A stretch of 64,000 bases of DNA. Source: Centroberyx gerrardi. Taxonomy: Eukaryota > Chordata > Actinopteri > Beryciformes > Berycidae. Made by a program: the position numbers and the translations under genes. The notes beneath the pieces are model-generated. The model was given only the letters and a program-made list of their open reading frames with translations, did not search any database and was not told the origin of the DNA. The stretch covers positions 2,194,508-2,258,507 of the forward strand of contig NC_136017.1 of the NCBI RefSeq assembly GCF_048128805.1, in the 5' to 3' direction. Of the stretch, positions 1 to 11,900 are shown one piece after another; positions within the stretch are counted from its first letter, which is position 1, and each line of letters opens with the position of its first letter.

Positions 1-1024
1 GGATGTGCTCCTTTTGTCGGGCTTTACAACCTGGGAAACGGTAATGGAGACATGATTTGATTTATCCGACCTTGTGATCCCAAGGTGGTCAGTCATAATG
101 TGAATGAGAAATTAGGTAAATGTTCTTCTTATGATGTGCTGGTGACACCAATTGTTCAATTGTTCAGTGATAGCATCTGGGTTCGCTTAGATCACCAACC
201 TGCCGGATTTAAAAGGCTTTATTCCAGAACATTTTAGTGCTATTTTTAGATTTTTGTTTTTTACTTTAAATTAATCAATAGCTCAAAAACAGATGTTTGT
301 ATCTGGTGGGAAAAGAGCGTAAAGTAGCTAATAACTGAATGTTTTTTTTCCAACATGAGTTTTAATTTCACATCAACAATCATCATTTCATAAATAGATT
401 AATAGAGTAATTATGCCTGGTTCATGATTTCTGTGTGGCTTTCATGCTTCTCTCACTTTCATGACAAACAGATGAAAACTTTAGTGCTTTCACTGCAAAA
501 ACTGACAAACTTGTTAAGTTATTTTTGTCTTGTCTCCAGATTTATAAACTCATTTTAGGATTTTTGTTAGTGCACTGGCAGATAATTTTACCGCTTTTTC
601 AGTAGAATGTAACTTGTTTCAGGACATTTAAACTGTCCTTTGTTTCCAAATTTTCTTCATTGTTTTATGATGATTTCTTGTCACAAGAAACAAGTCTGCA
701 AACAAGTTAAAATCACTTGACAACTTGTCATTTTTTGCAGTGTTAGTGCCGCTGTAAAAAAGATTCAGCTCTCCAAATCCCCCAACAAGAAAAGCACAAA
801 CACCAGAATCATCCAGTTCTCGAGGTGCGTATACGTTGTTTCAGATTTCAGGCAGTGATCGATCTCATGCATGACTCCCAAATGCGGCTAACGTGCGCAG
901 TCATTTTCACGCACTCCACCACGTTCATTCCCACATGAAGCATGAGTCAGGCACAAGTGTCACTTTTTTCTCATATGGTGTTGCATCTGGAGTGACAGTC
1001 TCCATTCTCTCATATCTCTTACAG
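1..1024. other. Upstream intron of fhl2 (no exon seen)
   Basis: AT-rich non-coding DNA ending in a splice acceptor (ATCTCTTACAG, ending at 1024). The real promoter and any earlier non-coding fhl2 exons are therefore probably left of the window. The only structure recognised is the miniature transposon at 491-742. No credible exon was seen. Confidence 0.6.
491..742 (+). repeat. CACTGCA-family miniature inverted-repeat element, copy 1
   Basis: It starts CACTGCAAAAACTGACAA and ends TTTTTTGCAGTG, so the termini are inverted. TTAGTGC occurs just outside both ends (481-487 and 743-749), which looks like a target duplication. The internal phrases GCACTGGCAGATAAT and ATGATGATTTCTTG recur, partly inverted, in the copies at 37446 and 50508. 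It is probably a non-autonomous hAT-like element. Confidence 0.65.
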
Positions 1025-1206
1025 GAGATCGCGAGGAGCTTTGAGACAAAATGGGGGAGAGCTACGACTGCAAGGACTGTCAGGAGTCGCTGTACGGGCG
1101 GAAGTACGTCCTGCGGGAGGAATGCCCGTACTGCATCCAGTGCTACGAGAGGCTCTTCTCCAGCATCTGTGAATCATGCGAGAAATGCATTGGCTGCACC
1201 AGCAAG
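1025..1206 (+). CDS. fhl2: fhl2 first coding exon (5'UTR 1025-1050, CDS 1051-1206)
   Basis: The acceptor AG is at 1023-1024 and the donor CAAG|GTAATC follows 1206. It encodes residues 1-52: the half LIM finger (MGESYDCKDC, then CPYCIQC) and the opening CESC of LIM1. It ends in phase 0. Confidence 0.93.
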
Positions 1207-4200
1207 GTAATCCTTTTTTTTTAAAGTCCCCATGAAATGAATCTCCATTACCTTTACTTCTTGAAAAACAGAGTATCTTTAAAAGTCCCACATGGTGTAA
1301 AACAGGACTCCCCTTGCCTCTGTGATGATAAAGGAGTTGGATGGTCTATCTAAACATGGTGAAAGTATCAAAACTAAATCCACACAATCCATATTAGAAA
1401 AGCGAGCCTCTAAACGAGCCGTTTGGACTTCCGTAACTTTGTGGCGTCACAAAGGTTCGCTCATTATCATTTCTGTAAGAAATAATAGACTAACAAAGTG
1501 TTTTTTTCAAAGCGGCCGTCATTGTTTATTACCAGAGAGTTTTCCCTACCTGTAGCCGCCGGGCCGCGGCGTCTCACGTTTCACTCTTGAAACGGTTAGC
1601 CAATCAGAACAGAGGGGTCGTTAATATTAATGAGCCTTAAAGACACGGCGACAGAAACAGCCTGTTCTTGGTAAGGCTCAGAGAGATGCTGGAAAATGAA
1701 CGTGTAGAAATGGATTGAGAGTGTTTTTGGTTCATGACACCACACACACAGCTTTGAATGGACCTCAAGACACAAAATAAAACACTGGAGAGTGGAGAAT
1801 ATGGGACCTTTAATGGTGACCTCATGCTGCACCACGGGGCGTAAATAAAAATTCCAACCAACAAAACCATCACAGATTTTTGAACACTTCCATCAAATAA
1901 AACTGCCTTTCTCTCCGCAACTGATATTCCATTGGTTTACACTTTTGAATGATCCCTCCCTGTGTTTTTAACCTTTATTTAACCAGGGAAAATCAAGTGA
2001 GCATGCATGCACTTTTCCAGCAACGCCCTGATTTGTTGCATCCACTGTCCACTGACTGCTAACTGAACCGAACGGTCTCTCTCCACTTGGTGACTCTGCA
2101 GGATCTGTGTTACAAGGACCGCCACTGGCACGACGACTGCTTCCTCTGCGCCAAGTGCAGCCGATCTCTGGTGGAGCGGCCCTTCGCCACCAAGGAAGAA
2201 ATGCTCATGTGCATCGAGTGCTACTCCAACGAGTACTCCGCCAAGTGCCACGATTGCCTGAAGACCATCATGCCTGGTAAGGAGGCCTAACTGAAAGTAA
2301 AGTGAAAGTAAGCTAATAGTTGTTTTGCGTCTTTGGGTCAGGCGCCAAGGTTCTGCTTCTGGAGTGAAAACATTATTCAGTTGGGGTTAAATTGAAATAT
2401 GACATTTGATAGATAGTCTGAGAACTCTTTCTCTAATCGGGAACGTCTTTGTTTTCTTTCTGTTCTCTCTCTCTCTCTGTCTCTCCCTGTCTGTCACGCT
2501 CTCTGTTGCTCTCTCTCTCTCTCAGGCTCTAAAAAGATGGAGCATAAGGGCAACAGTTGGCATGAGAATTGCTTCACCTGTCACCGTTGCCAGCAGCCCA
2601 TCGGCACCCGGACCTTCGTCGTGAAGGAGACCAACAACTACTGCCTGCCCTGCTACGAGAAGCAGTTCGCCCTGCAGTGCATCCACTGCAAGAAGGTAGA
2701 AACTACCAAAACAACATATAATGTCATTTACATTTAAGGCATTTATATGTATAGGAATTGAACTTGGCAACAGAATACAGTACAACAACTTGGTTGAAGT
2801 GTCGCCCTATTCTGACTGATTGTGGGCGGGGCGAGAAGCTCCGACTGCATGTAAAGTGACCAAGAAAAATAATTTAAGTTTATACATTTAAATGTATTCT
2901 TGCTGCTTTGGTAATGTTATCATAACATTACATTAGTTTGATGAGAATAGGGTCTTTTATGGAAAAACAAAACATAAATCAATACTTTTCTGACAATATA
3001 AGTGATTTTTTTGTTGTCATAGGTTTCTTTGTTTGTAATTTACCACTACATCACTGCATGTAACCCATTGATCTTCTTGCAAGCTTTGTTTAAAATTATT
3101 CATGGAATCTCTAAAGAGTAATTGCTCTTTCTTCCTTCTTGATAATTAGATCAATCTTTGGCCCGAGAGTCATTTAAGAACCAGGTTAAACTGGAATGCG
3201 TAGTTTGGTTCTCTGGTAATTGCCACACAAACATCACCAAAATGTTGCCACCTCTAGTGAGAAATGAATGAGACTCATAGGTGAAACACTGGAGGTCGTA
3301 GTTCACCCATCTTTTTAGTTACCATAACAACACTGCGTATGGCACAGGGGCCTCACATACAATGTAAAGAGGCAGTACATTCTGACCCACATGTTCTCTA
3401 GATGGTGTGTAACTGTCAGTAAACAGATGGTCAAGCAGGCAGGAACTGGCTGAGTGCAAAATGCTGGTAGGTGAGACCTGGCACGCCTGTGGCTGAGTCA
3501 GCAAAAATCAGCAAAAATGCCTTGGCAATTAAGCAGGGTGCATGGTCTGAATGAATATTAGCTCTTATTCTTCTTCTGGCTCTTTAAAACCAATGGATCG
3601 ATGCTAGGGAAGTGGAGGGGAACAAGTACCAACATCCTCTGGGGTTTATGGGAAATGTGGTCACCTTTAATGGCACATGCACGTTTTGAATATCACTCTA
3701 GCTTTCTTCTGCGGTTGCTAAAGTATGTCAGATGCAGTAGAAGTGTAATGAGTACTTTGATCCATCTGGGTTTGGTACAGTATATTAACCACATTCTTCC
3801 AGGGACAATGCTTTTCTGTATGAGAGGACATCATGTACACTAGAAACATCATGATCTATAATCTAATAAAGCACATGACTTTGGCTTGTAGTGTGTGGGT
3901 GAAGCCAGGTCAAATCAAATCAAAGTCCACATTATTATTAATAAAACAGTTTCAACAAAATATGTTCACCACAAAATGTTTTACAGAACACACAGGGGGG
4001 GAAAACAGTTGTGTAGCTGTTTGTGTGTGATGTAAGAGTTGTTCTTGTTCTTGAGCCTGTCGCTGATTGGTCCGTTTCTTCCAGCCAATCACCACCGGAG
4101 GAGTGACCTACCGCGACCAGCCCTGGCATAAGGAGTGCTTCGTTTGCATCGGGTGCAAACAGCAGCTGTCTGGCCAGCGCTTCACCTCTCGGGACGACTT

Positions 4201-6093
4201 CGCCTACTGCCTCAACTGCTTCTGCAACCTGTTTGCTAAGAAGTGTGCTTCCTGCACCACTCCTATCAGCGGTAAAGTCACTGCAGTTACATCAGAAATT
4301 AACTGGAGCTCATGGCAAAAATGCCTGTGAAAGTTCTTAAAATGCCTTTGGAATCTAAAATGAGGGGACAAAAAAATGCACCTAATAGTCAGGAATACCC
4401 TTATTTGCATTTAAAGGTCCCATATTGTGTAAAACAGGACTCCCCTCTCCTCTGTGATGATAAAGGAGTTGGATGTGTATCTAAACATGGTGAAAGTATC
4501 AAAACTAAATCCACACAATCCATATTAGAAAAGCGAGCCTCTAAACGAGCCGTTTGGACTTCCGTAACTTTGTGCCGTCACAAAGGTTCGCTCATTATCA
4601 TTTCTGTAAGAAATAATAGACTAACAAAGTGTTTTTTTCAAAGCGGTCGAGCGGTCGTCATCGTTTATTAGCCAATCGGAACAGAGGGTCGTTAATATTA
4701 ATGAGCCTTAAAGACACGGCGACAGAAACAGCCTGTTCTTGGTAAGGCTCAGAGAGATGCTGGAAAATGATTGAGGGTGTTTTTTTGTACATGACACCAC
4801 ACACACAGCTTTGAATGGACCTCAAGACACAAAATAAGTGTGAGAGTGGAGAATATGGGACCTTTAACTGAGTAGCAGCCTGAAGTAGTAGAAACGGTTG
4901 AACCATGTAGCCAGCAGCAAGAGAAAAAGCCGACCAACACAAACCACTGCAGCAACAAAAAATAAAACGGCCAATATGGTAAGAAACTCAACAGGAGGGT
5001 GAAGCTGGACTGATTGGGGACAGAGAGTCTTCTGGAAGGCCTGACGCCAGTTTCCAGCAGAGATAAAGAAGTTAAAACAAATCTTAGTGCTTCAAATTGA
5101 GTGTTTATTTGCCAATATGCAATGCAAACGTATTATTCCGTAGTTCTAGGGCTTAAAATACTGCAGGGAACCTCCCTTAACAACGCTTTTCTCTTTGTTC
5201 TGAATGGAAAGGACGTTGCATGGTTCTGATTGCGCTGAGAACTATTTCTTAAGTTCAAAAGTTCAAAGTATGATAATTAAGTTAACCAAGCAAAATGGTG
5301 CTTCTCCCATCTGTGACTGGGTGCTCTCTCAGTAAGCATGTCCTCAAAAACAATATCAGGCGGAGGGATTTTCACCAGCAGTGAAAATCAATTTTAAAGG
5401 TGTGACTGGTTCACATTAATGCCGAATGTACCAGGAGACCCTAACAAATATTTGGCAACTTTCTCGGACAGCAGTTCGTTTCAACCTAGGCTTGACACCA
5501 TAACTTTGTATATCAAAAAGCAATGAAAAACGACTAAATGTTTAAAAATCTAATTACATATGGCGTGCATTGCAAAATGAAACGAAACATAGATGTAAAT
5601 GGACCTTAACTCTAAATGACACCGGTGTTCTCCTTTAACATTAGCATGAACCTGGATGTCATGCGCTTTCTGCTCTATCCAATCACAGTCCATTAGAGGA
5701 TTATTACATTACAGCAATCAGGAGACTATTATGGACGAGCTCGCTTTGTGTGCTTTGTTGAACTCACAATCTTGTCTTTCTATTTTAATCAGATTCCTTA
5801 TTTTTATTTCTTATCTTTGTGAATTAAATGTTCCTATTCTATTTATTGCACTGTTTACCCTGTGTATGCTGTGTATATGACAAATATACACACTTGAACT
5901 TCCCCTTTGTAAACCCTCATGGTTTACTGCTTGTGTTTCAGGTCTGGGCGGCAGCAAGTACATCTCGTTTGAGGAGCGGCAGTGGCACAACGACTGCTTC
6001 AACTGCAAAAAGTGCTCGGTGTCTCTGGTGGGCCGAGGCTTCCTGACGTCCCGGGACGACATCATGTGCCCCGACTGCGGCAAAGACGTCTGA
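1051..6093 (+). CDS. fhl2: Four and a half LIM domains protein 2 (whole gene, 5 coding exons)
   Basis: The exons join as 1051-1206, 2102-2276, 2526-2695, 4085-4271 and 5942-6093. Every phase matches, giving 840 nt and 279 residues, the length of human FHL2. The protein has an N-terminal half LIM finger (C7, C10, C28, C31) and four full LIM domains at about 40-92, 101-153, 162-212 and 221-275. It ends CPDCGKDV, where human FHL2 ends CPDCGKDI. The third and fourth LIM domains (KPITTGGVTYRDQPWHKECF and SFEERQWHNDCFNCKKC) fit FHL2 much better than FHL1, FHL3 or FHL5. FHL2 is a zinc-binding adaptor without enzymatic activity; it links integrins, titin-anchored enzymes, beta-catenin and nuclear cofactors, and is strong in heart. 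The start codon follows an acceptor by 26 nt, so upstream exons are non-coding. The a or b fish ohnologue is not resolved. Confidence 0.95.
1279..1813. mobile_element. TTAA-flanked miniature transposon, copy A1 (fhl2 intron)
   Basis: About 535 bp bounded by TTAA (1279-1282 and 1810-1813), with inverted ends AAGTCCCACAT and ATATGGGACC. It is collinear with 4411-4867; shared phrases include AAACGAGCCGTTTGGACTTC and GACACGGCGACAGAAACAG. No transposase is present, so it is non-autonomous. TTAA target sites are typical of piggyBac and Kolobok elements. Confidence 0.75.
2102..2276 (+). CDS. fhl2: fhl2 coding exon 2 (LIM1 remainder, start of LIM2)
   Basis: It reads DLCYKDRHWHDDCF and carries the zinc ligands of LIM1, then the first cysteine pair of LIM2, ending at TIMPG. 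The acceptor is CTCTGCAG and the donor is G|GTAAGG, phase 1. Confidence 0.95.
2526..2695 (+). CDS. fhl2: fhl2 coding exon 3 (LIM2, start of LIM3)
   Basis: The exon follows a long CT-rich tract (about 2464-2525) that acts as the acceptor's polypyrimidine tract. It encodes KMEHKGNSWHENCFTCHRC, with PIGTRTF and the CIHCKK that opens LIM3. Phase 1 in, phase 0 out, donor AAG|GTAGAA. Confidence 0.95.
2696..4084. other. fhl2 intron 3 (nothing else recognised)
   Basis: AT-rich intron. Short open frames here have no recognisable protein similarity, and no clear repeat boundaries were seen. Confidence 0.6.
4085..4271 (+). CDS. fhl2: fhl2 coding exon 4 (LIM3, start of LIM4)
   Basis: It encodes PITTGGVTYRDQPWHKECF through CASCTTPISG, nearly identical to FHL2 of other vertebrates. 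The acceptor is TCTTCCAG and the donor is G|GTAAAG, phase 1. Confidence 0.96.
4411..4867. mobile_element. TTAA-flanked miniature transposon, copy A2 (fhl2 intron 4)
   Basis: About 457 bp between TTAA at 4411-4414 and 4864-4867, with inverted termini AGGTCCCATATTGTG and AATATGGGACCT. It has the same orientation as copy A1 but lacks about 80 bp of A1's interior. Confidence 0.8.
4868..5941. other. Remainder of fhl2 intron 4
   Basis: AT-rich intron with no exon or repeat boundary that I could define. Confidence 0.5.
5942..6093 (+). CDS. fhl2: fhl2 last exon (LIM4 and stop)
   Basis: It encodes LGGSKYISFEERQWHNDCF to CPDCGKDV and stops with TGA at 6091-6093. The acceptor is TGTTTCAG. Confidence 0.96.
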
Positions 6094-6299
6094 GCGCCGA
6101 GTCGCCGAGCAGGAGAAGACGAGAGGCCGTCTGGCGCGACCGCCGTCCGCAGAGCCAAATACGAAGCCAGCCAGGAGGGGAGCGCTCCTCCGGCTGGCGT
6201 TACCTTTGTTGATTTATTCGTATCGTAGGCCTACATTGGTTCCGACTAACCTGCTCTTACTGCTTAGGAGTTTTCTGCATGCGCTGATGAGACTGTGAA

Positions 6300-6770
6300 T
6301 TATTGACCTTATTCACATGGCGGCCATTTTGAAGACTGGGTGGGAAACGCTACCTGGAAGAGCGGGTCTCTGTGCTGCTGTTGTGAACCAAGATAGATCA
6401 TACAAACATTTATCATTTCACAGATTCTCCACTGAAAAACATATTTGAAACGAATGGAACTCAAGAATCCAGAGGGATATGTTTACATTTTAATATATTT
6501 AGTCCATTATCGCTAGCTGCTAGTCTAGCCAAGGTAGCTAGCTAGCAGCTTACTAACTAGCTAGTAAGCTAGCTAACTTCCCTGCCAAAGTCTTTGTGGT
6601 TGTTGTTCTCAAAATTGCTAGCTAATTTGGTAACTGTTAGGCTTATCTGTATCTGTCCTCATTTATGTGTTTAAGTAATGCTACTTTTATATACAGTATA
6701 TGCCAATCTTCTGGGTAAAGTTTCCCACCCCAAGTATTCAAAATGGCCGCCGTGTAAATAAGGTCCATAA
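6300..6770. mobile_element. Miniature transposon with GACCTTATT termini, copy B1
   Basis: About 471 bp. The left end is TTATTGACCTTATTCACATG; the right end, read inverted, is TTATGGACCTTATTTACACG, followed inside by GGCGGCCATTTTGAA on both sides. A second copy is at 61287-61779. It sits in the fhl2 3'UTR region and has no coding capacity. Confidence 0.8.
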
Positions 6771-7137
6771 GGATAAGTTGAAGGCTTCATTCCAAAATGT
6801 TGTATCTGTTTTGGGGAAGAAAGTGTCACTGGATCTTGTTTGCATATTATTTGAAAAACACGTCATTACATCTTCAGAAATACTTTTCAACAGTGACATT
6901 TACTTTCATGGTAGCGATAATTTTTGAATGTTGGATATCTCATTTTGGAATGAAACTCCTCACATGGAATAGCATTAACCAATTCTGAGATATTTTTACA
7001 GCATATCAAAATGTATTTTAATGAATGGCTCTTATTATTGACAGAGATAATATAATGCAACTAACATGGTTTATTCATATCACATAATAGCTGTTTAATC
7101 TAATGAAATCCAAATCTGTAAAGTTATATAACATTAT

Positions 7138-7143
7138 AATAAA
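7138..7143 (+). terminator. Candidate polyadenylation signal AATAAA of fhl2
   Basis: First canonical AATAAA downstream of the fhl2 stop, about 1.05 kb into the 3' region. A cleavage site would be expected 10-30 nt later. No transcript data are available here. Confidence 0.45.
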
Positions 7144-7160
7144 GATCTTTATTTGCGTGA

Positions 7161-7997
7161 TTTGCTTGATGCTCATTGGCCACTGATGATTATGTCATGG
7201 AAAAGAGCGCAGAGGCAAAGGTTGTGTAGAGGGTTCAACTGAAGGCAAATAGAAGGCTGATAGACGATATTTTGTGCCGATATTCAATCTTCAATCATAA
7301 AATTTGACCATTTTCATCCCAAAAATTCCAAGTACTCAGTGTTTCCCCCAGAACTGTATTCATGCCAGGATGGAAAAGCCTCTGAAACAGCATTTCGGCC
7401 ATCATGGGACACTAAAACTGATTAAATAGTTTTAGGGTTGGCAGCTTTTTAAAGCAGGGTGATGCATTTCATTGCCAGCTAATTCTTCTTATATTTGGCA
7501 AAGGAACCCATGGAATTTGAATTGATAGGACAGTCATTCCCATTTAAATCTACACTCTCGAATTTTCATTTGGCTGGTTCACTTACAATGGCTGCAATAG
7601 AATGTTTTATAATGTTGTTATGGAAACTGGGGTTGATTTGGTGCATGAGACTCCAGCTGTGTTTGGAATGGTTCACTCACTCACTATTGCCTGTGTTTGT
7701 CAAATAGTGAACTATATGGACAACAACCTTCGGACACTACATTAAACATCATTGCTTTAAAAAAATTCCAAGCACCAAGCACAAAACCAAGCACAAATAC
7801 CGGTAAGGCAGGGCAAATATTTCTTTATGTAGCACATTTCAGACATAAAAATGTACAAAACATAGGCTACTAACTGTGTTAAACACAGAAATGACAGCTA
7901 CTTACATTTGTAAACACGATGGCATTGCATTGTGGTATACAGGAGAAATTGTAGGGTACCCTGTCTAGTAGGTCTATCTGCAGCCTGCAGACTCCCT
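7161..7997. other. Intergenic, nothing recognised
   Basis: AT-rich sequence between fhl2 and the minisatellite at 7998. No gene or repeat boundary is supported. Confidence 0.5.
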
Positions 7998-8225
7998 ACA
8001 AGACACGCCCCCACAGGTTAAGTCAGAACATGACACGCCCCCTTGAGTCCTCAGTGCAACACACGCCCCCTTGAGTCCACTCAGTACATGACACGCCCCC
8101 TTGAGTCCACTCAGTACATGACACGCGCCCTTGAGTTCACGTCAGTACATGACACGCCCCCTTGAGTCCACTCAGTACATGACACGCCCCCTTGAGTTCA
8201 CGTCAGTACAAGACACGCCCCCTGA
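7998..8225. repeat. Minisatellite, about 32-bp unit with CACGCCCC core
   Basis: About seven tandem units built on ACACGCCCCCTTGAGT followed by CCACTCAGTACATG, with small substitutions (for example TTCACGTCAGTACA). The unit length is close to 32 bp. The invariant part is ACACGCCCC, a GC-box-like motif. Confidence 0.85.
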
Positions 8226-8410
8226 GACTATGGTGGCCAAAATGGGTCACTGGTATCCGAAAACAGTGGTACTTTGCAGAGATTGCCTATATTACAGCCG
8301 AAAAACAACCTATTTACTATGAAAACGATTGTTTTTCATCTTTGTTAATTACCAGCCTATACCACATTATTAAAAAACAGGGTGGGTGTGGGCCAAGTCT
8401 GGGCTCTTGA

Positions 8411-8935
8411 GGTTTGATTCCAATCCATTCTTCGATTCTAGGCATTTGGGAATCGAAAACGACTCCAAAGTTGTCAAGTCGATACCAGCGTACAGAAAAT
8501 GCGCGTGTACGAGTGAATCCCAGAGCCGAATTCCTCTCTGGCGATTCTGATAAGTGTACAAGTGACTCCAGTTTGGCCGGCAACAGAGTGAGCAGGCAGG
8601 AGATTAGACCAGGTGTTAGACACTGTCGCAGACTGTTGAGAAAATGCCTAATTCTACCCCACACACATTTGAGTTTAGAGAAAGATGAAAACAAAGTAAG
8701 ATGTCAAATTTGTGACAAAAGACTGGATTACAACAAAACAACGTCGCCAATTAATATTGCACTGTTCATTTTACAAGATCTGCTTCCGAAAACTAGATCT
8801 GCTTGTTTTCGGAATCGAGAATCAATAAAAAAAAATTCTGGAATCAACTCTTGTAATCGAATCCATCGATTCCCAGTATACTTGGAAGCGGAATCGGAGT
8901 TGATTCCAAAATTTCTGGAATTGAACACCGCTATA
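8411..8935 (+). mobile_element. Decayed hAT-like transposon with BED zinc-finger remnant
   Basis: An open stretch encodes KVRCQICDKRLDYNKTTS (8692-8745), which resembles the CxxC half of the BED zinc finger at the N-terminus of hAT transposases. The flanks are rich in GATTCC/GGAATC motifs in opposite orientations (TTGATTCCAATCC near 8412; GGAATCGGAGTTGATTCC near 8891). No catalytic domain is present. The boundaries are approximate. Confidence 0.5.
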
Positions 8936-11900
8936 TACGCCAGGCTTCACAGAGATGGATGTATGGTGGTGGTTCAGTATTCTATCTATCTAGTCTATGT
9001 ACCGCAAATATTGTGATGGGAGTTTGCTGCATTTGGGGAACACTGTCTCTTCCCAGTCTGCCATGTAAATATTTCCGTATAAGGGCAAAGCGTTTTCCCA
9101 TTGCCGTTCCCTTTGTTTGTAGGTAGAATTCGTTGTTGAATTCAAAATCATTTCGGGTCAGGCTGATGTCAAGTAGTTCCAGTAACTCCTGATCCGGTCG
9201 CGTAGCATCTGTAGGCTGTTTATTTAGGCATTGTTGTAGCCTACTGCCTTAAGGCCCATTGGGATATCAGTATTTGTGTATAGGTTCTCTAGATACAAGG
9301 AGAAAAGAAAACATGGTTCCTCCAGTCTCATTTCACAGACTCTGGTGGCAAAGTCCTAGGTGTCGTTCACGTAACTAGGATGACGAGTGGACAAAGGATT
9401 CAGAACTGTCCATGTTTCCGGAGACTTGTGGATCTTCAGTGAGCATGTTAGGTGTACCAAAGGAAATTAGCACGATACACTAGGAGGAGTCCTTTCTATC
9501 CATTCAAGTTCTGTGAAGGAACCCAATCATTCCTTCTCCCTACACTGCATACTTCACAATCAAGTTTAAGCAGTTGATGTTCTGAACGGAGCCAAAGATC
9601 GTCTCTGACGGAGCTGTAGTGAAAGGAGAAAAGAAAGATTTCCCACTGTGCCCCTTTTTCTTGGTCTGCTCTCCATGCATTGGTGTGAGTGGGAAAGTTT
9701 GGAGAATGTCTTAGCGGGCCATGGTTTGGCCACCCCAATTCTAGACCAAATAGTGGAAATGATAACTTTACAGCCTACAAAATTACGTCAGACTCTGGAG
9801 AGTGTGGCAGTTTTTTTCGAGAGTGATTTGTTTTCTCGAACGTATACGATCTTTGGCTGTGCCCCAGAACTCTCCATTAGCGGAAGTTGGCAGGACGTGC
9901 TACAGGAAGTCTGTGCGTCAAACCCAGAATAAGAAGAAGCTAACGGCAGCCAACCATTGACACAAACCACTCCGTACAACCAAAGACAGAATTGCAGATA
10001 ATGTAAGATGTCTGGCGAGTTTGCATGCTTGACCTGATCGGTATCTTTATTTACTTGAAAACTCGTTTTGTTGCGGCGCATATTGGGGTTCGCGGTGTGA
10101 AGCTAGCGCGACAGCTAGCTAGGCGGCTAAATTAGCAACGCTTTGTTACATGGCTAAGTAAGCTTATGTCACTGAAAAAAATAGAAAATATATGATATAT
10201 GTTATGCTTGTGGTGTGTTTGTGCATGCCAGTGTATGTTAGTTGATGTAAGTTAGGCAAGACGAGATGCATAATGTCAAACCGCAGCTTGACGCCGGTGG
10301 GCTTGTCTGCTCCTCTGCAGACCGGCTTCACCTGACTTGGCTCAAACTGCTGGTAACGGTATTCGTCAAACGTGCACGTAAAAGGGATATGTAATTTTCC
10401 TTAATATTTTTTCAGTAACTTTTCCTAATAACGTCATTATTATGTCAGAGGCAGGACTAACTCTCCGGCCTCTCGTATAGAGAGAATATGTAGCCAAACT
10501 TTATTAAAAAATCTGGCACTTTAATGTGGCCTTACTTATCGGCAAGCCTACACACCTCTTACAACGCGATTTACGACCTATTACAAATATATATTGTGTT
10601 CTGGTAAATTCGGCGCACAGATAATCCACCAAACAGCACGTTATTTAACTAAAATCTAATTTTCTTTAATTGGTTTACACTGCTCGCTACCGCCCTCCAC
10701 TGTGTAACGTTAACGTTACTTTGTTAGAAGAAGCTAATGGAGGAAAAGAGGCGAGCCAATTTCTGACAGTTGAAAATTGCAGCAAGTGCTGCTTGGTGTA
10801 TTGGATGTATGCCGAATTGAAGAGTGGCTCCTATTGATTATGAAAAGGAACAGAGTCGTATTTTACGAGTTAATGTAGATTTGCCAACAAGCGTGGCAGC
10901 ATTAAATTGGCAGAATTTTTAATGGAATTTGGTGAAGTATTCTCTCCACAAGAGAACAGAATATATTGGGCTATATTGTGACTAAACCTAATTAGATATT
11001 GTCAGTAAAGTTCACTGATGATATCCTTAATCTCAACAAGGTTATAGTGTGTAGCTGTCATCACACATCTGAAAAAATAAGCTGTGATTGATCGATACCC
11101 AGAACCACATCAATCCAATTGATAGATGTTTTAGAGTTGGAATCAGCAAAACTTAAATGACCAAGTACAATAAAAGTACAGAAATGTGTCAACAACTCAT
11201 AGTGACAGTACAGACTGGCACACATGGTACAGAGACAACAGGGGCTTACATTTAGGACAGTAGACTGTACAGATCACTCTGTACACAATAAAAGTATTCT
11301 GTCACAGAGTGCGTTCATGCAGCACGGCAGGCAATAGGTTGCGGAGGTCCAGTAAAGCAATGAAGCAACATGCCATGAAATTAAAAGTGAGTAGGATGGG
11401 AATACATTGAGTAAATCTGGAGCCTGGACAAAGTGCTGTAGTGCAGACAAAAACAGCTGGATATTGTTTGAAAAATTTCAGCACCGCTGGCGATACTTGT
11501 ACCTTGAATTCAATACCGGTACCAAAACGGTACTTTTTTCATCACCTATTTTGAATAAAACCTTATTATTTAATTAAATAGTCTGTATTTGTTTGACTGT
11601 CTAATTTGTGTCGTTAGGGTTAGGTTTCCCATTGAAATAAAGAAGATTTGAACTCTAAAGTGTGAAATGTTTTACCTATTTATTTTTCACTAAGAGGATA
11701 AAAAAAAACCCCTTATGAACAAAATATTTGTTCAAAAATGCAATTTCACAGTATAAAAGAAAATTATGCTTTGGTTTAATCAAAACTATCAGTCAGGACC
11801 TTATTAAAACTATTTAGTTTTAATAAGTTTAAAATGGTTTACCAACCGTTGGTTCCCAGCCCCAGACGTAAAGACATAAAGCCCTAGAAATTTAAGGCTT

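Larger units (their letters stand above)
6094..7160 (+). other. fhl2: fhl2 3' untranslated region (probable extent)
   Basis: Non-coding sequence from the stop codon to shortly after the first AATAAA seen. Most of 6300-6770 is a transposon insertion, so the UTR length may be lineage-specific. The extent is inferred from the polyadenylation signal only. Confidence 0.45.

Noticed and set aside
1051..6093. Assignment of the LIM gene to fhl1, fhl3 or fhl5
   Set aside because: LIM3-LIM4 and the C-terminal CPDCGKD fit FHL2; FHL1, FHL3 and FHL5 differ at most of these positions.
9648..9932. 94-codon open frame upstream of the C7orf57-like gene
   Set aside because: No similarity recognised, no splice partners in frame, and stop-free length is within chance for this composition.
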